Assembly: GCA_036346355.1 (NCBI GenBank) | Contig: CM070585.1 | Span: 8,385,001-8,449,000, forward strand | Origin: Rhipidocladum racemiflorum | Taxonomy: Eukaryota; Streptophyta; Magnoliopsida; Poales; Poaceae | Reading direction: 5' to 3' | DNA length: 64,000 nt | Part shown: in pieces, positions 58,006 through 64,000 of the stretch | Position numbering within the stretch: position 1 is the stretch's first letter | How the letters are laid out: the number at the start of each line of letters is the position of its first letter | Notes under the pieces: generated by a model | The model's input: only the letters and a program-made list of their open reading frames with translations | What the model was told of the DNA's origin: nothing | The model's database searches: none | Program-made: the position numbers and the translations under genes

Positions 58006-60991
58006 TGAAATAACCTCAAAAATTCAAAACAAATTTCAAATTTGAGTTTGAATTAGTCTCTAATTGCATTTTATGATTTTTTCTGAATTTTTCGGATTTT
58101 ATTTGAATTTATTCGGTTGAATTTCGAGTTCTTTCCGTTTTTGGAAAGTTTCAGCGCAAATGCGCTTTCCTTTCTCGGCTTGTACGCCTCCCTTCTCCGC
58201 ACACGCGCGCGTTACAGCCTCCTTTCCGCCAGCGCTCGATCGCTGCCCTCGCTTCCGCGCGCTGTGCCCCCGCTTAGGGCGCCGCTGCTCGCCGTCGTCG
58301 TGACTCCCTTCGCCATGGCAGTCGCCACCACCGCCGCTGCCCGTCCCCTCCGCCACCGCCTAGGCCCGTAGGGCACTCCACCCCGTCGCCGCGCTAGCGC
58401 ACGCGCCCGCACCGAGCCCCGAGCCCTGCGCCGTCCCGTCCCGTCGCCACGCCGCTCTTCCCCGCCGCCATGATTAGGGCCGACGACCCAAGCTCCTCTC
58501 CCCGGCTATTTAAGCATCACCCGGCCCCCATTAATGGCCCACCGAGCTCGCCGTCTCCTCCTCTCCCATTTCCCCTCTCTCCCTCGCTCTCCCGCGCCCT
58601 CCCGCGTGAAGGCCGTGGCCTTCTCTCTCGTCTCCGGCAACCCCCGCCGCCAACTCTCCGCTGCCCCTTGGACTCCCCCGAGCCGTGCTCCAACTTCGCG
58701 GTGAGCCCTCATCCTTTTCCCCTTCGCCCCGTGCGCCTCTGTGCTCCGAATCGCGAAAATCCCCGCTTCTTCCCGGCTCGGCGCCTGCTTCGCCCTCGCG
58801 CCCGCCGCTCGCGCCTTCCACCGCCCCTGCTGCCCAGACCCCACCTGTCAGTCTCCACCTCGCCCAGCCCCAGTGGCCCCACCTGCCAGTTCTCTCACGC
58901 CGTTGCGCCTGGGCCCGCACGCCAGTGCGGCTTGGCCGCAGATTTGGGCCGGCCCAGTGGCCTCTTCCCCACGCGTGCGTTTTCCTGGGCCGGATCCGGC
59001 CTCGTGCGGCCCAAAGGAACAGTAGCCGTTTTCATTTTCCTTTTTGGATTTTAATTCCAAAAATCCGTTTTAATTCATTTAAAAATCCAAAAATACTCCA
59101 AAATTATCCGAAAGTCCAAAAATGCCCAAAATACATATCCCGAACCGTTTCGAGCCACTGAGTCCAAAAATGACCTCCGTTTCACCAAACCAAGTTTCCA
59201 AAATTCCGAAAACGCCCCTCCAACCTATTTCCGGCTATTTTCTCTCTCGATTTTCTCTTTTCTTTTCTCTTCTTTCTTTTTTGTGTTATTTATTGTTTAT
59301 TGTTTATCTTATGGTGTTTATTTACGCTAGAGCCGACGACCGAGCAGTACCAACTCCCGGAGCCGACGCAGGAGCAGGAGCAGTACTGGGAATCGGAGCC
59401 GGATCCGCGTGAAGCCGAGCTCGACTGCACCAACTCTAACTAGGAACCCTTCCGCCGCAAGGCAAGCCGTACACCTTTGATCATGTTGAACCTATTCATG
59501 CCTTATTATAGTTAATTACTATTTTCTACCGCATTACTTTACTGTATGTTGAAATATCACAAATCTAGTATGTTCGAATGACATGATACTTAGTTAATGC
59601 CAATTTGCTCATGAGACTTCCTTGAAAAATATTGAACCTAATTATATCCTTGTAACCTTAGGTTACTTAATATTCCTGTATTAATTATTATTATCCTGTT
59701 AGTTTAGTCAAATGCTTTTGATAATGGAAATGAAAGGCTGCCGAACGTTTGGTTCGGTGCATTTGGAAAAGTGCTACGGTTTGGGGGACACTGGATAAAT
59801 CCGAGAGTGGATGAGTTCCAATCCCCGGCTGATGATTGATGCCTTGGGTTTGTCTGGTGGCCGGTACCGCGGATACCGGAAGGGGGTTGTGGATCGGAAA
59901 AGGCTTGGTCTTTGGCAATATAAGGATAATAATCCCCTTGAGCAAAGTAAATAACTTAAGAACTCGTTCAACCACAAAGTTGGGCGGTCAACTTCGTTGG
60001 CTTGACTCAACATAGCTCGGTACATTGTACTTTCCCTCGGACTACCTATAGGAGCAGGGTTACCTTCCCAGGTGTGGGAGATGGTCCAATGATTATGGGA
60101 GTGAAACGAAAGTGTGCACGAGGAAAGCTGTGGCATTTCGGGTTCACAACGGTAGGTGCCACAAGATGCGGGACCAAGCACTCCACACCGCCAAGTGGGG
60201 ACCGAGGATAATGTGGAGCAAAACTCTACCGGATAGGGACTGAAGAGGGAAATGTCCAACGAAGCTATGATAACCTCGATCCGCCGCCGCATTTAAGTTG
60301 CGTGTTAAACTCGAGTTGGCATTAACGATCGTGGAATCTTGTGGGTAAAGCTGAACACCTCTGCAGAGTGAATAAATGGTATTCGAATACGCCGTGCTTC
60401 CGGTAAATGAAGCTAAGTTTAATTGGGGTGAATCCCGTAACCTAGCTCAAGTAGATCTTGGTGCATGTTTTGAGAATGTGGTTTAATGGTGATGTGGTTT
60501 AATGGTGATGACTTTGTGAATGGAACCCCCCTGGATTACTATTATTATGGATTGTGTTTTAAAATGTAAAATGATATTACAAATAAAACTGCATCCACAA
60601 ATACTTTAACCTTGTACCAATGTTGTGCTACACCCTTGCATGTAATATTCAGTGTTTTCCGTACGACTTGTTGAGTACTCCCGTACTCACCCTTGCAACC
60701 CCGACCCTCTCGAGTTTGAAGAAGCCGGAGCGTTCAGAGTGCGTAGATGGCAATTTGGTTTTGAGGTCTTAGTCTTTTGCTCAGGCCTGCCTGTGCGGTG
60801 TTTTGCTTGTAAGTTATTCGGGCCCTGCTGCGCCCTCTTCTGGAAAAATCTTGGCCATTAGGCCTTATATTGAATAAAAATGTTGGAATTTGACTTTTGC
60901 CTGGCAATAATATGCTTGGTTCCTGGCAGCTAATCATCCTGGGTAGCTGTCGAGGCGTACGGATCTGCCCCTAAAAAGGCGGGCCGTCACA
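58006..60991 (+). repeat. 5' LTR (2,986 bp)
   Basis: AT-rich start, GC-rich 58,140-58,990, then AT-rich. A TATA-like CTATTTAAG at 58506-58514 suits plus-strand transcription. Only one copy in the window, so its right border rests on the CA end plus PBS. Confidence 0.75.
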
Positions 60992-60993
60992 AG

Positions 60994-61005
60994 TGGTATC
61001 AGAGC
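60994..61005 (+). other. Primer binding site
   Basis: TGGTATCAGAGC, complementary to the 3' end of initiator methionine tRNA, two bases after the LTR end. Confidence 0.85.
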
Positions 61006-61652
61006 TTTGGTTTGACCATAGATTAAGACCTTAAGTTGGATTAGGAAACCTTTCAAAACTTATTTTGATATACAAACAAAATGAATATCGAAAAAAATAA
61101 GTATTATTGCTGTCTCCTTCTTCCCCTGCTACCTTGTCTTCTTTAGAGCTTCTTATCCCTCCCGGTCTTGTTTTAAAGTTTTGCCTGCCCTTCTAAAATT
61201 CAAAATCCCCGCCGATTTCCGCCAGCAGCTTGGAGATGATGCCGTCAGCAGTAGTAGACCGTTAGTCGTAGAAGTTGTGCCCTTCTTTGTTTTAGGCTTT
61301 TGTAATGTAAAATGGGTTATGCCGAACCTTAAAACGGTTTTTGCATGGTCCATGTCTTATAAAATTGCTAAGTTCTCTATTTCTGTGATTTTGATTGCTT
61401 AAACTATCTATATACCCCCGTCTAATTCAAAGGTTCCCTCAATTCATCTGAGCCCCATCTATTCTTGCTATTCTCACCCCATACCCTAAATTCTTACTCG
61501 TCTTTTTCGCTTTCCTCAAAACCCTGCTGCAGACCGAAAAGAAAGTCAGATTGAGACCATGACAGATTTTGGATCAAAATTCCTGCATGATGACTCGGCA
61601 GAAATGAAGAGTCGATAAATCACCCACCAACCTAGCTCAATTACTGACCATA

Positions 61653-62351
61653 ATGGAAAGAAACAGACAACAAACGGAAAGGCACCATACGCAGTTATTG
61701 GAAAGAATTTTCGAACGGCTAGTTGAAAAACCTCAAGAACACACCCAAGGAAATCTGGACAGACAAGAGGAAAGTACAGCGATGGGATGTCTGCATGAAT
61801 CCGACTACTTTACCTATGATATTCCCAAGGAGATGGACACCCAAGCTAGTAGGATGAAAGAATCATTGGAAGAATTACAGAGGAGCCTGAAGTTCCACAC
61901 CTCAGCCATAAAGGACATGTCGTCAGTAATGGACAAATGGATAGCAATCGAAGAAGCCCTAATGAATTAAAAATAATGAAAAAGAGAAAGAAAGAAATTC
62001 AACAGACATGGAAACCGACTCCCACCCAGATCGGAGGAAAGACCCCAGTCCTCACCCAAGAATTCCCTAACAAAAAGCATTCAAAAGAAAAAGAGCAACC
62101 AACACCTGCGAAACCTCATTAAATCGCTTAAGTGCTACAACTGCAATGGAGACCACTTCGTCCGCAATTGTCCCACGAGGTGGGATAAATGCTATCATTG
62201 CAGACAAATGGGACATTTCAGACGCAATTGCCCAAAGAAAAGTCTACCGACCCTGGTAGCCCAGACGCGAGTGATAGACCCTCACCTCCACCAACCGACA
62301 GCTAGTGACCCGTCCATCGCAACAGCAGAAGCAGAGATACCCAAGGAATAA
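61653..62351 (+). pseudogene. Gag-like ORF with internal stops and two zinc knuckles
   Basis: One frame starts MERNRQQTERHHTQLLERIF (charged, helix-forming), stops at TAA 61968-61970 and meets further stops just after. It then continues in the same frame through a basic linker to two knuckles, CYNCNGDHFVRNC (C-x2-C-x3-H-x4-C, one residue short) and CYHCRQMGHFRRNC (standard C-x2-C-x4-H-x4-C), ending at TAA 62351. Zinc knuckles bind the element RNA. A capsid core signature is not evident. Confidence 0.65.
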
Positions 62352-64000
62352 GATACAAGATGGGACAAAGGAAGGACACCAGCCGAAGATATCCAATCAT
62401 GTCACGTCCAAAGGAACAACAATCGCAACAAGTACCATTAATAAGGAATTGCTAGAAATTCCAAGCAACCGGAAGTAGACTAATAGCCAGATTTGAATGT
62501 GGCAACTTGGATATGGAAATCCAAGGGATAAAGATTAGGATCAACTTGTACTATCAAGAATGTAAGGTCTGAACAATATATTGGTAATAAAGCAGTTGTT
62601 TTTGACACATGAACTGTGCGAATGATGAACAAAATAGTGACTACTGAGTTAAATAAGATTTCTTCCCATGACACCTCACCGCTGAAAGGTGGAATAAAAA
62701 TGGATCTCAACAACCAAGTAATGATGGAATGAAAGCAACCCATGTCAATAACAGGAGTCAGAAGTTTTCCGAGAATAATAGGACAAGGAATTAGCCAAAG
62801 ACTATTCCAGAAATAACCAACCTTTAGCTCAGCACCCCTAGAATGGCAGCCCTACAGATGAACACAACAGAGTCCGAATAGGCAATAAAGGAAAATAATT
62901 GGACTTGAGTTTCAACCTCAAAATCGGAATCACCCAGAGGAAAAGTAAACATGATGGCTAAGGTTTGCACAAGAAGGAACGCCATTAAATGATTTAAGAA
63001 AAAGGACACGTTCCCAGCTAGAATCTGAGTTGCGACAGTTAGACCGCCAGACAAAGGTCGTAAAGGCCAGAAGGCTTCCTTGAAAGACAGACTGGTTTAT
63101 TGAAACAAGGATATAAGAGGATTGATTTTGACAAAATTCACCCACCCAAATGGTCGACGCTCTACGGAGCGCAAGGATATACCAGTATTGAAGAAAGGAA
63201 TAATCGGCGTAAAGTAATGAATAAACACGTGGTTGGATTTGGATGTAAAGTATGTCAGAAAGATAAGATGGACCACCAAAATAATAGCCAGACTGCCACC
63301 ACCACTTACAGTGCCCGTATAAAAATGGGAGAGGTAAGAAAAGACTTTGCCGCCAGGTTACCTAAAGAATCAGCAAGGATTGACGACAGAAGGAACAACA
63401 CTAATGGATTGACCTACCAGGGAGATCTTTTGGAAAGAACAAGTTAGTAGCATTAGATTCAACCCAGATTGACGGACCACAAAGAATCCCCTGAGTCAGA
63501 TTGTGAGCTAGTTTAGCTCAATGTTCAGGGAAAGTCTGAATAAGGCTACAAGGACAGGTTTGAACTTTGATACAGTACTCCACCCTTAGCCAGGTAGACA
63601 AGCAGAGAAGAAACGACCAAAGTCTGAAGAAAATGTCGAGAACCTACACTCTAAACACTCCCAATCAAGCCACCTATTGCTGTCCACAAAAGCCTCCACA
63701 CCACCTCGGTTACCAAGACAGCCCAGACATCACGGAAGGAAATATTAAACCCTTGGGACAAAATAAAGGACTAGGATTAAACAGCAGTGGAACCCAGCTC
63801 GTTCAGGATACAAAGGTCCGTGAAAGGATCACTACCAATAAATTGAGTGCAAGCTCCAATGTAACAGAAAGATTACATTGGCTCCGAAAGGAAGTTATGT
63901 CGAAAAATACCGACCATCAAAACCCACGCAATTTTGGATGAAAAATAAGGAGCTAAGACCGGATAGACTGGACCGTACGAAGATTCTTACAGAATCAGAG
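62352..64000 (+). other. Unassigned interior of the right-edge retrotransposon
   Basis: No protease, RT or integrase motif found. Two short plus frames (63100-63447, starting MKQGYKRIDFDKIHPPKWST; 63567-63941, starting MIQYSTLSQVDKQRRNDQSL) have Lys/Asn/Gln-rich composition and no family that I recognise. The region has a high density of small open frames and stops. Confidence 0.4.

Larger units (their letters stand above)
58006..64000 (+). mobile_element. LTR retrotransposon with ~3 kb LTR, continuing past the right edge
   Basis: A 5' LTR (58006-60991) begins TGAAATAACCTCAAAAATTC and ends CGTCACA; the PBS TGGTATCAGAGC (60994-61005) follows two bases later. The 5 bp before the LTR are GACGG, the expected target duplication, whose partner lies outside. 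The interior has a broken gag with two zinc knuckles and further short frames. The very long LTR and its AT-rich opening suggest a Tekay/Del-like Gypsy or a large non-autonomous derivative of one; pol is not visible, so this is inference. Confidence 0.75.

Noticed and set aside
58117..59161. Pro/Ala/Arg-rich ORFs of 94-194 codons
   Set aside because: They lie inside the GC-rich part of the 2,986-bp LTR with several frames open at once.

Overview
The window is nuclear DNA of a flowering plant, almost certainly a grass (Poaceae). The evidence is split genes with GT-AG introns, nested LTR retrotransposons of the Tat/Gypsy and Sirevirus/Copia kinds, Stowaway-, Tourist- and hAT-type MITEs, Helitrons, and GC-rich 5' coding ends. 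The species cannot be named from the sequence. I see no tRNA, rRNA, CRISPR array or prokaryotic operon.

Region 1 (1-11.5 kb) holds the only gene that looks intact. It is a minus-strand short-chain dehydrogenase/reductase with seven visible exons, and it runs off the left edge. Its introns carry a 1.8 kb TRIM-like LTR element, a Stowaway MITE, minisatellites, a LINE tail, a truncated duplicate of exon 2, and two hAT elements. Region 2 (11.5-13.96 kb) is AT-rich spacer with two more MITEs.

Region 3 (13,962-35,709) is one large minus-strand Tat-type Gypsy element with a TCTAT target duplication. It carries a younger 7.7 kb Sirevirus-like Copia element (15,156-22,849; target duplication GGTTT). 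Besides a decayed gag-pol, the Gypsy element has two plus-strand (antisense) coding units, each behind its own TATA box. The larger one encodes the 'putative gypsy-type transposon' domain protein with a coiled-coil tail.

Region 4 (35.9-44.2 kb) is an old, decayed Copia element. It was invaded by a young relative (38,929-42,316; AATTC target duplication) and by a 1.06 kb hAT element.

Region 5 (44.37-51.95 kb) is a plus-strand protein phosphatase 2C pseudogene. A 1.24 kb Mutator-type foldback with roughly 600-bp arms ends 43 bp upstream of its old start. Helitrons lie in two of its introns, and several independent lesions disable it.

Region 6 (52-58 kb) is mostly unassigned spacer with a palindrome, a possible solo LTR, a hAT element and a gene-like fragment. 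Region 7 (58,006-64,000) is a plus-strand LTR retrotransposon with an almost 3 kb LTR and a broken gag with two zinc knuckles; it continues past the right edge.

The layout is layered insertion. Target-site duplications were read directly for most elements, so the nesting order is well supported. Exon junctions and family names come from reading motifs by eye; no database search was run.
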